NCBI RefSeq assembly: GCF_024170005.1 | Contig: NZ_JALJXJ010000003.1 | Location: forward strand, 248,001-312,000 | DNA from: Azospirillum lipoferum | Lineage (GTDB): Bacteria > Pseudomonadota > Alphaproteobacteria > Azospirillales > Azospirillaceae | Direction of reading: 5' to 3' | DNA length: 64,000 nt | Shown here: positions 25,804 through 33,236 of the stretch, in pieces | How positions within the stretch are numbered: position 1 is the first letter of the stretch | Layout of the letters: every line of letters starts with the position of its first letter | Notes under the pieces: generated by a model | The model's input: the letters and a program-made list of their open reading frames with translations, nothing else | Database searches by the model: none | What the model was told of the DNA's origin: nothing | Made by a program: the position numbers and the translations under genes

Positions 25804-26162
25804 GGCGGAGGCTCCGGATGACGAGGGACCGCCCATGGGACGGCCGAAGCCGCATGATTTTCCGAAAAGGGTTTACTGTTCTTTAATTATACAACCTTAG
25901 ATAACTAAGTGTTTTATCACGCTCCCTTCCGGCCTTCGCCGTCCTCAACTTTCAAACCCGCGCGGGTCAAGCCCACGCGAGTCAAGATAGGGGGCTGCTC
26001 GGATGAGAATAATTCCGGCGATCATGATTAATTTTCGTGCGAGCCGCTTTCACTAGCGCGTGCGTTCCGGGCGCGTTCCCGCTATAAACGTGCATGGCGG
26101 CCATGCGCCGTCCTCAAGATAAACGGGAGGCTCCGGGCGGCTGCGCACCGGGGCGGGACAGC
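25804..26162. other. 359-bp divergent intergenic region with AT-rich patch
   Basis: No gene. It carries an unusually AT-rich stretch (about 25870-25920) with the palindrome CTTAG-ATAA-CTAAG at 25896-25909, close upstream of the unknown minus-strand gene, and two near-copies of CGCGGGTCAAG/CGCGAGTCAAG at about 25960-25986. These could be regulator or UP-element sites. The remainder is featureless. Confidence 0.4.
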
Positions 26163-27056
26163 ATGATGGATTGGGACAAGCTTCGGGTCTTCCACGCGGT
26201 GGCCGAAGCCGGCAGCTTCACGCATGCCGGTGAGACATTGAACCTCAGCCAGTCGGCGGTCAGCCGCCAGATCAGCGCGCTTGAGGAAAGCCTGGGCGTT
26301 CCGCTGTTTCACCGTCATGCCCGCGGGCTGATCCTGACCGAACAGGGCGAGTTGCTTCACCGCACCGCCCGCGACGTCTTCGCCAAGCTGTCGATGACCG
26401 AGGCGATGCTGACCGAAAGCCGGGAGCATCCCAAGGGCCCGCTGCGGGTGACGACGACCGTCGCCTTCGGCTCGACCTGGCTGACGCCGCGCATCAACGA
26501 GTTCATGTCGATCTATCCCGACATCCAGCTGACGCTGCTGATCGACGACAACGAGTTGGATCTGGCGATGCGCGAGGCGGACATAGCCATCCGCATGAAC
26601 ACGCCGCGCCAGCCTGACCTGATCCAGCGGCACCTGATGTCGATCCGCTTCCACCTCTATGCCAGCCAGAGCTACCTGAAGAAGAAGGGTACGCCCAAGA
26701 CGCTGGCGGAGCTGGACAGCCACGACCTGATCACCTACCCGCCCGACGTGCGGGCGCCGATCCCCAACGTCAACTGGATCATGGAGATGGGCGACCCGTC
26801 GCCCAACCGGAAGCCGATCCTTCAGGTCAACAGCGTCTATGCCATCTACCGCGCGGTGGAGAGCGGGCTTGGCATCGGCGCGCTGCCCGACTTCCTGGTC
26901 GACAGCTTCTCCAAGGACGTGACGCGGATTTTGCCCGACGTCGACGGACCGAAGGTCGACGCCTACTTCGTCTATGCCGAAGAATTGCGCCATTCCAAGC
27001 GTATCGCCGTCTTCCGCGACTTCCTGGTTAAAAAAGTGGCAGAAACTCCGTTCTGA
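26163..27056 (+). CDS. LysR-family transcriptional regulator
   Basis: A 297-residue LTTR starting at ATG 26163 (a second ATG at 26166). The helix-turn-helix (about 2-61: KLRVFHAVAEAGSFTHAGETLNLSQSAVSRQISALEESLG) and effector-binding domain (about 92-290) are complete. It does not sit beside an obvious target transporter or enzyme; the divergent neighbour is an unknown protein. Very strong similarity in style to an LTTR conserved across Rhodospirillales. A very strong terminator follows. Confidence 0.85.
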   Translation: MMDWDKLRVFHAVAEAGSFTHAGETLNLSQSAVSRQISALEESLGVPLFHRHARGLILTEQGELLHRTARDVFAKLSMTEAMLTESREHPKGPLRVTTTVAFGSTWLTPRINEFMSIYPDIQLTLLIDDNELDLAMREADIAIRMNTPRQPDLIQRHLMSIRFHLYASQSYLKKKGTPKTLAELDSHDLITYPPDVRAPIPNVNWIMEMGDPSPNRKPILQVNSVYAIYRAVESGLGIGALPDFLVDSFSKDVTRILPDVDGPKVDAYFVYAEELRHSKRIAVFRDFLVKKVAETPF

Positions 27057-27089
27057 CCACGAACAATTTCAGCTGCCCCGTAAGAGAAT

Positions 27090-27150
27090 TGCCGAAATCG
27101 ACAGCGCCGCTCCGACTATCCGGAGCGGCGCTGTCGATTTCGGCATTTTT
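27090..27150 (+). terminator. Terminator with a 25-bp perfect stem
   Basis: The arms 27090-27114 and 27121-27145 are perfectly complementary over 25 bp with a 6-base loop, followed by TTTTT. It ends the LysR gene. The stem is more than twice the length of most terminators in this window. Confidence 0.9.
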
Positions 27151-27253
27151 ATTAGCCCTCTAAGGGTCCTCTGAAGCCATGCGTGTCTTGCATGGTAGAT
27201 TTATACATTTGTGCCTGGAAAGTTGGCAGCAGAATGGTCAAATTTTGATCGTT

Positions 27254-27392
27254 GGATGTTGCGACGCAGCATCCGATGTTTCGTCCCGGAGGTCTCCCCT
27301 CCGGGGTTGGGTCCTCGGACCCAGCGTCTCCCAGACGTGAAGCCTCCCTGTTCAACTCGCCGCTAATCCAATGGGTTAGCGGCGGTTTTTTT
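27254..27392 (+). ncRNA. Candidate small RNA: five consecutive hairpins ending in a terminator
   Basis: Five stem-loops follow each other almost without gaps: 27254-27274 (9 bp, one G-U), 27285-27305 (8 bp), 27308-27323 (5-7 bp), 27325-27337 (5 bp with loop CCC) and 27358-27384 (12 bp, one G-U), the last followed by GTTTTTTT. No ORF fits, and the upstream LysR gene is already closed by its own terminator, so an independent transcript is likely. The fourth loop exposes CUCCCA, the seed motif of AbcR-type sRNAs of Rhizobiales; that link is only a resemblance. The 5' end and promoter are not defined; AT-richer sequence lies at 27188-27250. Alternatives are a structured leader of a lost gene. Confidence 0.6.
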
Positions 27393-27869
27393 ATGTGGGC
27401 AGGGGCTGGGGGAACTCAGGGGGAACAATGTTCCCCAGCTTGGAGGCCGCCTCTTCGTTGGCGCCGCTGTCAGGACCGACACGAACAAGTGCTTGTCCAC
27501 CTGCTGATCATGACGCCACTTGCCGCAGGTCAGGGCCTTGACGGCCTCCTTACCCCCCCCCCAACGTCGCACCGCTGCCCCAGGCTGCCTGCTTCCGATC
27601 CCCTCGACCCCACGGCGCGAGTCGCGGCCCCCGCTGCGCCAGGAGGCTTGCCCCCAGCAGCCGGCAGCGACGGAACCGCAGCGCTCCCGCCGCACCTTGA
27701 CGGCACAGCCGCGCCACCACCGCAGTGGCGCCGCAGATCGACCGCATTCCGGCCGCACATCGGCAGCGCGCACCGTAGCGCCCCACAGCGGCGGTACAGG
27801 GCCGCATTCAGGGTGCGCTGGCGGGGGCTTTCGGCGTGATCGGGGCTGTAGGCGCAATAACGCAAACTG
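27393..27869. other. 477-bp region without a convincing gene; C10 tract
   Basis: All reading frames here look like random GC-rich translation (Arg/Pro/Cys-rich). A run of ten C lies at about 27553-27562. Short repeated phrases (CCGCATTC, CGCACCG, CAGCGGC) recur at 27700-27830. On the minus strand two overlapping frames show a little protein-like sequence, which may be the remnant of a gene or simply chance. It separates the RNA candidate from the MFS gene, which reads towards it. Confidence 0.5.
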
Positions 27870-29132
27870 TTAGCAAGCCCGTCCTGAAGAACCCGCCGCG
27901 GACCGGATATGGACGATCAGCGCGATCAGGGCGAAGCCGGCGCCCGTCAGGCAAATCGCCGGCCAGCCGCCATGCGTCCAGGCAACACCGGCCACCGCCG
28001 AGCCCAATGATCCCCCCAGAAAGAACAGCCCGACGAACAGACCGTTCAACCGGCCACGCGCCGCCGGGTCCAGCAGATTGATGGCGCGACGGCCGAGCGT
28101 CTGGTCGCCGACCGCTCCAACGTCGAGCCCGACGGCAGCCAGGGCCAGCAGGCAGAGTGCCAGTTCCTGCATGTCTCCTACCGAATCGGCAAACGCCGCC
28201 AGCGAGAAGGACAGCACCACCAGGACATGCGAGGCGATGGTGGTGCTCCGCGCCCAGCCCCGATCACCCAAACGGCCGGCCAGGGGGGTCGCAAACGCAC
28301 CACCCGCCCCGACCAGAGCGAACATTGCAATGCCACCCTGGTCGAGCCCGAAGGGCGCCTGGGAAAGACGGAACGCGACCGCCGTCCAGAACAGGCTGAA
28401 TGCCGCCATCATCAGAGCCGCGGTCAGCGAGCGCAACCGCAGCACCGGCTCGTTGCACAGCAGCCACCACATCGAAGCGATCAACGCCGGGTAGGGCGTT
28501 CCTGTCGAAGGCCGCCGTCTCGGCAACCACAGCGGCAATACGAGCGCCAGAGCACCCAACAGCACCGCATTCGCCACATAGAACGCCCGCCAGCCGAAGC
28601 TGTCGGCGATCAGGCCCGCCGACGGTCGCGACAGCAGGATGCCAACCATCAGGCCGCTCATCACGTTGCCGATCGTGCGACCGCGATGCTCAGGCGGAGC
28701 CATCGCGGCGGCGATCGGCACCAGCACTTGGATTACCGAGGAGGCGGCACCAAGGACGAACAGGGCCGCCAACAACGCCCACATCCCCGTCGCCGCCACG
28801 GCGGCAGCCGATGCCACTGCCGCGCAGGCCAGCATGCGAACCGCCAACGCCCGGTTCTCCACCAGATCGGCAAGCGGGATCAGCAGGAACAGCCCGGCGG
28901 CATAGCCCAGCAGCGGCGCCATGGCGACCAACCCGCCCGCCGCGGGATCCAAACCGATCGAGGCGGCAATTGGACCGACCAGAGGCTGAGCGGCAGACAG
29001 GTTGATGATGATCACGCCGACCGATGCGGCGAACAGGAGCGTGAGCGGGGTGGAAATCCCCTGCGGTCTCGCCTCTGTGGCGGTTGGGGTGTTGGCGGAT
29101 GGAACGACCGCTGCGTTGCATGAAGTCGACAC
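27870..29132 (-). CDS. MFS transporter
   Basis: A 420-residue 12-helix major facilitator. Helix 1 reads VGVIIINLSAAQPLVGPIAASIG, then GLVAMAPLLGYAAGLFLLIPLADLVENR, matching YnfM-like/MFS_1 exporters of the Bcr/arabinose-efflux type. The substrate is unknown. The LysR regulator starts divergently 116 bp away, so the pair probably forms a regulator-efflux module. The ATG at 29132 has a GGGAGACAAC ribosome site. Confidence 0.85.
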   Translation of the reverse strand: MSTSCNAAVVPSANTPTATEARPQGISTPLTLLFAASVGVIIINLSAAQPLVGPIAASIGLDPAAGGLVAMAPLLGYAAGLFLLIPLADLVENRALAVRMLACAAVASAAAVAATGMWALLAALFVLGAASSVIQVLVPIAAAMAPPEHRGRTIGNVMSGLMVGILLSRPSAGLIADSFGWRAFYVANAVLLGALALVLPLWLPRRRPSTGTPYPALIASMWWLLCNEPVLRLRSLTAALMMAAFSLFWTAVAFRLSQAPFGLDQGGIAMFALVGAGGAFATPLAGRLGDRGWARSTTIASHVLVVLSFSLAAFADSVGDMQELALCLLALAAVGLDVGAVGDQTLGRRAINLLDPAARGRLNGLFVGLFFLGGSLGSAVAGVAWTHGGWPAICLTGAGFALIALIVHIRSAAGSSGRAC

Positions 29133-29204
29133 TGTTGTCTCCCTGACGTTCGAGCGCTCTGACGCCTGGGACTGTACGTGCCGGCCTCATTATGATACAA
29201 ATCG

Positions 29205-29237
29205 ATTAACTTAATAAACTTTATGCGCATTCCGCAT
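29205..29237. promoter_or_regulatory. Cluster of short palindromes in the MFS/LysR divergent promoter
   Basis: Three perfect dyads crowd the AT-rich part of the intergenic region: ATTAA-C-TTAAT (29205-29215), ATAAA-C-TTTAT (29214-29224) and ATGCG-CATTC-CGCAT (29223-29237), the last fitting the T-N11-A outline of LysR sites. It ends 11 bases before the LysR start codon, a usual place for autoregulation. Confidence 0.5.
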
Positions 29238-29248
29238 GAAGGTACCCC

Positions 29249-30184
29249 ATGAACACACATGACCTTGATGCCTTCATCGCCGTCGTCGAGACAGGATCGA
29301 TCGTTGCCGCATCGGTCCGGCTCAACCTGACCCAGCCCGGAGTGACCCGCCGCGTCCAGAACCTGGAGGATGCGCTGGGTGTTCCCTTGCTCGACCGCAC
29401 AGCCAAGCCGCTGCGACCGACCGTGGCAGGACGGGAGGCCTACGAACAGGGTCGCCGCGTGCTGGGTGCGCTTGCCGACCTCGCCGCCAGCGTGGCGCCG
29501 GTCGGCACGGAGATGACGGGCGAGTTTCGCGTCGGGGTGATGGCGCATCTTTCGGAGGCGGCACTGTCGGCACCACTCGACGCGCTGCGCGAGGCCTACC
29601 CTCGGCTGATGCTGCGTGTTGGCACCGGCTGGTCGCCACAACTGGTCGAACAGCTCCAGCGCAACGCACTGGATGCGGCAGCGGTGTGCCTGCCCGAAGG
29701 CACTACGCCACCCGCTGGCCTTGCCGCTGACGACCTGGGGCCACAACCCGTGCTTATCGTCGCGGCCCCCTGGCTCGAGGTGCCGAGTCCGGCACGTCTC
29801 AACGATCTGGCCCAATACCCTTGGGTGATGAACGAAAGCGGCTGCGGTTTCCGGCGAGTGATCCGGCGCAGCTTCGAGGCGGAGCGCCTCCCCTTCACCG
29901 TGGCAATCGAAGCGAACAACAGCGACCTGCGCCTATCGCTGGTCGCCCGCGGCCTGGGGGTGGGAATCGTTGCGCCCGGCGCCTTGGTGCGCAGCCGCTG
30001 GCGCGACGAGGTCAAGATCATCGACACAGTCGATTTTCGTCCGCAGGTCCGCGCCTGGATGCTGTACCGGGCACCTGCCGGTCGGCTGGCTCAGCCGATC
30101 GCCCTGTTCCGTGACGCCTTGCGCGACACGCTGGCCGAAGGGCCGACTGCGTCCGTGAAGCCGGCCGAGGCAGCGCATGCTTAA
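29249..30184 (+). CDS. LysR-family transcriptional regulator
   Basis: A 311-residue LTTR with an intact N-terminal helix-turn-helix (DLDAFIAVVETGSIVAASVRLNLTQPGVTRRVQNLEDALGVPLL) and effector domain with the usual ARGLGVGIVAPGALV turn. It is divergent from the MFS exporter and probably controls it and itself. GGTACCCC lies before the ATG, so the ribosome site is weak. The gene borders an accessory-looking patch without further operon partners. Confidence 0.85.
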   Translation: MNTHDLDAFIAVVETGSIVAASVRLNLTQPGVTRRVQNLEDALGVPLLDRTAKPLRPTVAGREAYEQGRRVLGALADLAASVAPVGTEMTGEFRVGVMAHLSEAALSAPLDALREAYPRLMLRVGTGWSPQLVEQLQRNALDAAAVCLPEGTTPPAGLAADDLGPQPVLIVAAPWLEVPSPARLNDLAQYPWVMNESGCGFRRVIRRSFEAERLPFTVAIEANNSDLRLSLVARGLGVGIVAPGALVRSRWRDEVKIIDTVDFRPQVRAWMLYRAPAGRLAQPIALFRDALRDTLAEGPTASVKPAEAAHA

Positions 30185-30221
30185 TCAGGTCCGGTACCAT
30201 CTCCTGCCGCACCCGGTTAAA

Positions 30222-30587
30222 TCACCCAAGGCCGATTACTGACAAGTCCTGCGTCCCAGCGGCTCCCGTTCCTCTATTTGCAAGAACTGGCGGCAACGCC
30301 TCCGTCGGCTGGAACCCCAGTGCGCCTCGGGCGATCTCGTCCAGCAGCGCCAGCACCTCGGCGAGCGGCGCCCCAGGCTCGTCGATCGTGCCGTCCGGCC
30401 CCCACATGGTGGCGATGATGTCGAGTCGTACCAGCATGTCGGCGGCACCGGCGACGGGCCGGGCCTGGATCTCGGCAGCGAGGCGCCGCGCCTCCTGCTC
30501 CAATCGGCGGACGCGCCATGCCGCGGCGCTCGGCGCTCCTGGCGCTAGCTTGGCGCCGTTCAACTGCGCGACCTTGGCGGCGATCAT
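30222..30587 (-). CDS. Hypothetical protein, possibly the second part of an interrupted gene
   Basis: A 121-residue ORF of unknown family. It reads as a coiled-coil-like Ala/Arg/Glu helix (RRLEQEARRLAAEIQARP) followed by LDIIATMWGPDGTIDEPGAPLAEVLALLDEIARGALG. The same frame upstream of its ATG is open to a TGA only 14 codons away (TVISDEAAQRFRA precedes the Met), and before that TGA comes another protein-like stretch ending RWRYTETAQLETIPAPG that reaches to about 30755. Two small adjacent ORFs, or one gene broken by a stop, both fit. No RBS is convincing at the ATG. Confidence 0.4.
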   Translation of the reverse strand: MIAAKVAQLNGAKLAPGAPSAAAWRVRRLEQEARRLAAEIQARPVAGAADMLVRLDIIATMWGPDGTIDEPGAPLAEVLALLDEIARGALGFQPTEALPPVLANRGTGAAGTQDLSVIGLG

Positions 30588-30890
30588 CGCCCGGAACCGC
30601 TGGGCGGCTTCGTCGCTGATGACGGTTCAACCTGGTGCTGGGATCGTCTCCAGCTGGGCGGTCTCGGTATAGCGCCATCGTCCGACCCGCACCGCCGGGA
30701 CAGGCGAACGGCGACGCTGCCGTTCCTGCTCGACCAACTCGATCCGAACCGCACTCCAACCGGATCACATTGCCGAGTTCCTGACGCAACGGACACCGCA
30801 CGGGCAAGCCACCGACACGGGAAGGGCCGCCCCATAGGACGGCCCCCTCTCATGCTCGACAACCCGCCCCGAAAGCGAACCGTCTTGCTT
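30588..30890. other. 303-bp region holding a possible short ORF remnant
   Basis: On the minus strand a frame from about 30755 to 30631 reads VRIELVEQERQRRRSP and then RWRYTETAQLETIPAPG before a TGA, in the same frame as the hypothetical gene to its left. It lacks a start codon and a ribosome site. The rest is spacer to the Hint-domain gene, whose stop is at 30891. Confidence 0.35.
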
Positions 30891-31505
30891 TCAAGCCACC
30901 TCTACCGCTCCAGCCTGCTCAACGCGCTTGTTCACGTTCGCGCGGATTTGCTCCAGCACAGCCAGCGGGATGTCGATCTTCACACAAGGTTCCTGAATGC
31001 GCGGATCGTCCCCTGGGTACAACGCCTCATACTCGGCGGCATTGTCGTAGGCCTGACGGTTGTCGGCTTCGAGATAGGTCTCGACCGGCAGCCCCTCTGC
31101 ATACATGCCGTCGTGGCTGTCGAGTTCGATGTGGAAATACTCGATCTCCTCCATCGCATCGACCTGCCGGATCGACGAGCCGTTGATCAGCAGGCGGGCC
31201 GAAACGGCATAGTCACCGATCAGCAGTGCGTGACTGGGAGAGATGTAAAGGTCGCGGGCGGGCATGCCGCGGGCGATGGCGTCACGGGCGATCCGGATCG
31301 GCAGATGGACCTTGCACAGATGCTCGGTATCGAAAGACGAACCCGCCAGCAGACGCCGGCCGATCCAGCGGATCGAACGGAATTCGCCGGTCACCGACGA
31401 CTTGATCAGATCGCCGATCTTCAGGCTTTCCACGGGCACGTCGCCGAACATGGAATGAACATAGGTGCCGCGGAGAATGCAGTTCGGAGTCGGGGACGGA
31501 GTCAT
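30891..31505 (-). CDS. Stand-alone Hint-domain protein
   Basis: A 204-residue protein (start at ATG 31505; a GTG at 31544 would add 13 residues). It is a Hint_2-type domain: Cys9 as the presumed nucleophile (NCILRGTYVHS), GDVPVESLKIGDLI (21-34), RSIRWIGRR (43-51), and the block ARDLYISPSHALLIGDYAV (83-101) with the conserved His92. Hint domains of inteins and hedgehog-type proteins cleave or splice at the Cys. Here there is almost no N-terminal extein and no signal peptide, and the C-terminal 60 residues are acidic, so it may act in trans or serve another role. It is flanked by unknown genes. Confidence 0.8.
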   Translation of the reverse strand: MTPSPTPNCILRGTYVHSMFGDVPVESLKIGDLIKSSVTGEFRSIRWIGRRLLAGSSFDTEHLCKVHLPIRIARDAIARGMPARDLYISPSHALLIGDYAVSARLLINGSSIRQVDAMEEIEYFHIELDSHDGMYAEGLPVETYLEADNRQAYDNAAEYEALYPGDDPRIQEPCVKIDIPLAVLEQIRANVNKRVEQAGAVEVA

Positions 31506-31695
31506 TGTGTGGGAAGTCCCATTTCGGTTCGAGAAGCACGCCACCCGCCGTGCCGGTTTTTTTAGCGCCCGGCACGTTGGCGGTAGATACGAAAGGTTAC
31601 TCCCCTAAGCAATTTGCGGTACGGTGAAGTTGTGCAGAATTACGACCGCCCGTGACCAATTGTCTCAAACCTGCGGGTGTGACGAAGACGCTCCC

Positions 31696-31887
31696 TCATC
31701 GCTCAGCCTGGGGCCCGCCCTCACTCCGCGAAGACTGCGGCATTTCGTCCCCGTCCCACTCCTCCAGCGCCGCCCGGGCGATGGCGAGGATGTTGTCCAG
31801 GCGGATGACCAGTTCGTTCTCGCACAAGGCGGAACGTGCCGATGCCGCTTCGTTTATGATCGCACGCAGGGCGTCGCTTCGTGTCAT
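31696..31887 (-). CDS. Hypothetical small protein
   Basis: A 63-residue ORF starting at ATG 31887 with GGAG six to seven bases upstream (start MTRSDALRAIINEAASARSAL); longer alternatives start at 31905. It is helical and acidic, with the pattern ENELVIRLDNILAIARAALEEWDG. No family is recognised. It is divergent from the ribbon-helix-helix gene across a 141-bp region that contains a perfect palindrome, an arrangement like that of small regulatory or toxin-antitoxin-type pairs, though there is no toxin family to support that. Confidence 0.55.
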   Translation of the reverse strand: MTRSDALRAIINEAASARSALCENELVIRLDNILAIARAALEEWDGDEMPQSSRSEGGPQAER

Positions 31888-31954
31888 GCCGATCTCCGAT
31901 TCCATGCTGCCCGGCTGTCCCTTCGACGGCCCTCCGCCCGGCAGCCCATTTTCC

Positions 31955-31972
31955 CTGTGAAGAACTTCACAG
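31955..31972. promoter_or_regulatory. Perfect 8+2+8 palindrome in a divergent promoter
   Basis: CTGTGAAG-AA-CTTCACAG: two perfect 8-base arms with a 2-base centre. It lies midway between the starts of the small minus-strand gene (31887) and the ribbon-helix-helix gene (32029). Its form suits a dimeric regulator; autoregulation by the RHH protein is the simplest guess. Confidence 0.55.
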
Positions 31973-32028
31973 CACGCGCCCCGCCGTTTCACATACCCAT
32001 TTATGCATCAGCAACGGAGGGCTCTCCC

Positions 32029-32298
32029 ATGCACATGCGCAATATCAGGGTGAACGGCAAGCGGACCAGCATGAAGCTGATGCCGGTGGAATGGGAGTCG
32101 CTGGAGGAAATCTGCACCCGCGAGAACATGACGATGAGCGAACTGGTGTCGAAGATCGATGCCGAACGCCAGGACTGCGACAATCTCACCGGCTGCGTCC
32201 GCGTCTACGCGCTGTGCTACTTCCGCAAGGCCGCCAGTCTGTCGGAGCCGATGCCGCGCCACCGCCCCGCCACAGCCGTGGCCTTCGCAGCAGAGTAA
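32029..32298 (+). CDS. Ribbon-helix-helix domain protein
   Basis: An 89-residue protein with GGAGG nine bases before ATG 32029 (ATG 32035 also possible). The fold reads as an N-terminal strand NIRVNGKRTSMKLMPVEWE followed by SLEEICTRENMTMSELVSKIDAERQ, matching the RHH_4 (PF13467) family of small alphaproteobacterial DNA-binding proteins, and the later CVRVYALCYFRKAA is also family-like. It probably binds DNA as a dimer; a perfect palindrome lies 57 bases upstream. The 20-residue C-terminal tail is divergent. Confidence 0.75.
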   Translation: MHMRNIRVNGKRTSMKLMPVEWESLEEICTRENMTMSELVSKIDAERQDCDNLTGCVRVYALCYFRKAASLSEPMPRHRPATAVAFAAE

Positions 32299-32479
32299 AG
32301 GAAAAAACCGCGTGACGCTTCCGATCTGCCCCGCATAAGCGGTTCGCCGGAGCATCAGCCGCCAGGGTCTCTCCATCGGACAGGACCGGTGGCGCGGTCG
32401 CAACCGGCACACCATCTTCGGCGCAGGCCCCATTCCGGCGGCCACCCTCCTCCCTTGCGTCGACCGATGCGGTGTGCCA

Positions 32480-33151
32480 ATGCCGGACGCCCACCAGTTT
32501 CCCGTCTATAGCGTCGGTGAACGGCGGGCGGATGCGGCCGTTCATGCCATCGGCGTCACGGCCGGCCTTGCCGGATTCGTCTGGCTGCTGAATGCCGGCG
32601 TGTTTTCCGGCGCCGTGCCGGTCCATACGGCGCTGGCGCTGACCATCTATGGACTGGGGCTGGTGGGGATGCTGACCGCCTCCGCCGCCTACAACCTCGC
32701 CCCGCCCGGGTTCGGCAAGGCGCTGTTGCGGCGGATCGACCATGCCATGATCTTCGTGATGATCGCCGGCACCTACACGCCCTTCACGCTGGGGCTGGGC
32801 CCAGGGATCGGCCAGGGGATGATCGGCCAGGGGATCTGGCTGGGCGGCGCCGTCTGGGGCGGGGCCGCCTTCGGCGCCGCGCTGAAGCTGCGCTTTCCGG
32901 GGCGGTTCAACCGGCTGGGGCTGGCGCTCTATCTCGGACTGGGCTGGGCGGTGGTCACGGCGCTGGAGCCGCTGGGATCGGTGCTGTCGGCACCCGCCCT
33001 GTGGCTGCTGATCGCCGGCGGGCTGGTCTACACCGTCGGCGTCGTCTTCCATCTGATGGAGCGCATGCCCTACAACAACGCCGTCTGGCACCTGTTCGTG
33101 CTGGCCGCCGCCGGCTGCCATTTCGCCGCGGTTACACTGGCGTTTCTTTGA
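32480..33151 (+). CDS. Hemolysin III / PAQR family membrane protein
   Basis: A 223-residue protein with seven predicted membrane helices. Motifs of the YqfA/hemolysin-III group are present: SVGERRADAAVHAIGV near the N-terminus, SAAYNL (second helix), RRIDHAMIFVMIAGTYTPF in the third, and VFHLMERMPYNNAVWHLFVLAAAGCHFAAV in the sixth-seventh. The Asp/His residues (DHA, HLM, HLF, CHF) correspond to the metal-binding set of PAQR receptors. Function in bacteria is uncertain; some members affect lipid homeostasis. The ribosome site is weak (ATG 32480 or GTG 32474). Confidence 0.82.
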   Translation: MPDAHQFPVYSVGERRADAAVHAIGVTAGLAGFVWLLNAGVFSGAVPVHTALALTIYGLGLVGMLTASAAYNLAPPGFGKALLRRIDHAMIFVMIAGTYTPFTLGLGPGIGQGMIGQGIWLGGAVWGGAAFGAALKLRFPGRFNRLGLALYLGLGWAVVTALEPLGSVLSAPALWLLIAGGLVYTVGVVFHLMERMPYNNAVWHLFVLAAAGCHFAAVTLAFL

Positions 33152-33236
33152 GCGGCATTCCTCTCGATTGCCCGGGCCGCAGAAGACAAGCCGCTACGGA
33201 TTCCGTATCTTCCGCGGATCACAGTCCCAGGAAGGC

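Noticed and set aside
27045..27066. GTTC-N7-GAAC dyad near the end of the LysR gene
   Set aside because: Inverted rather than the direct repeat used by alphaproteobacterial LexA, and it overlaps a stop codon region rather than a promoter.
31888..32298. Toxin-antitoxin pair formed by the RHH protein and the divergent small gene
   Set aside because: RHH proteins can be antitoxins, but the partner is divergent rather than co-directional and shows no toxin motif.
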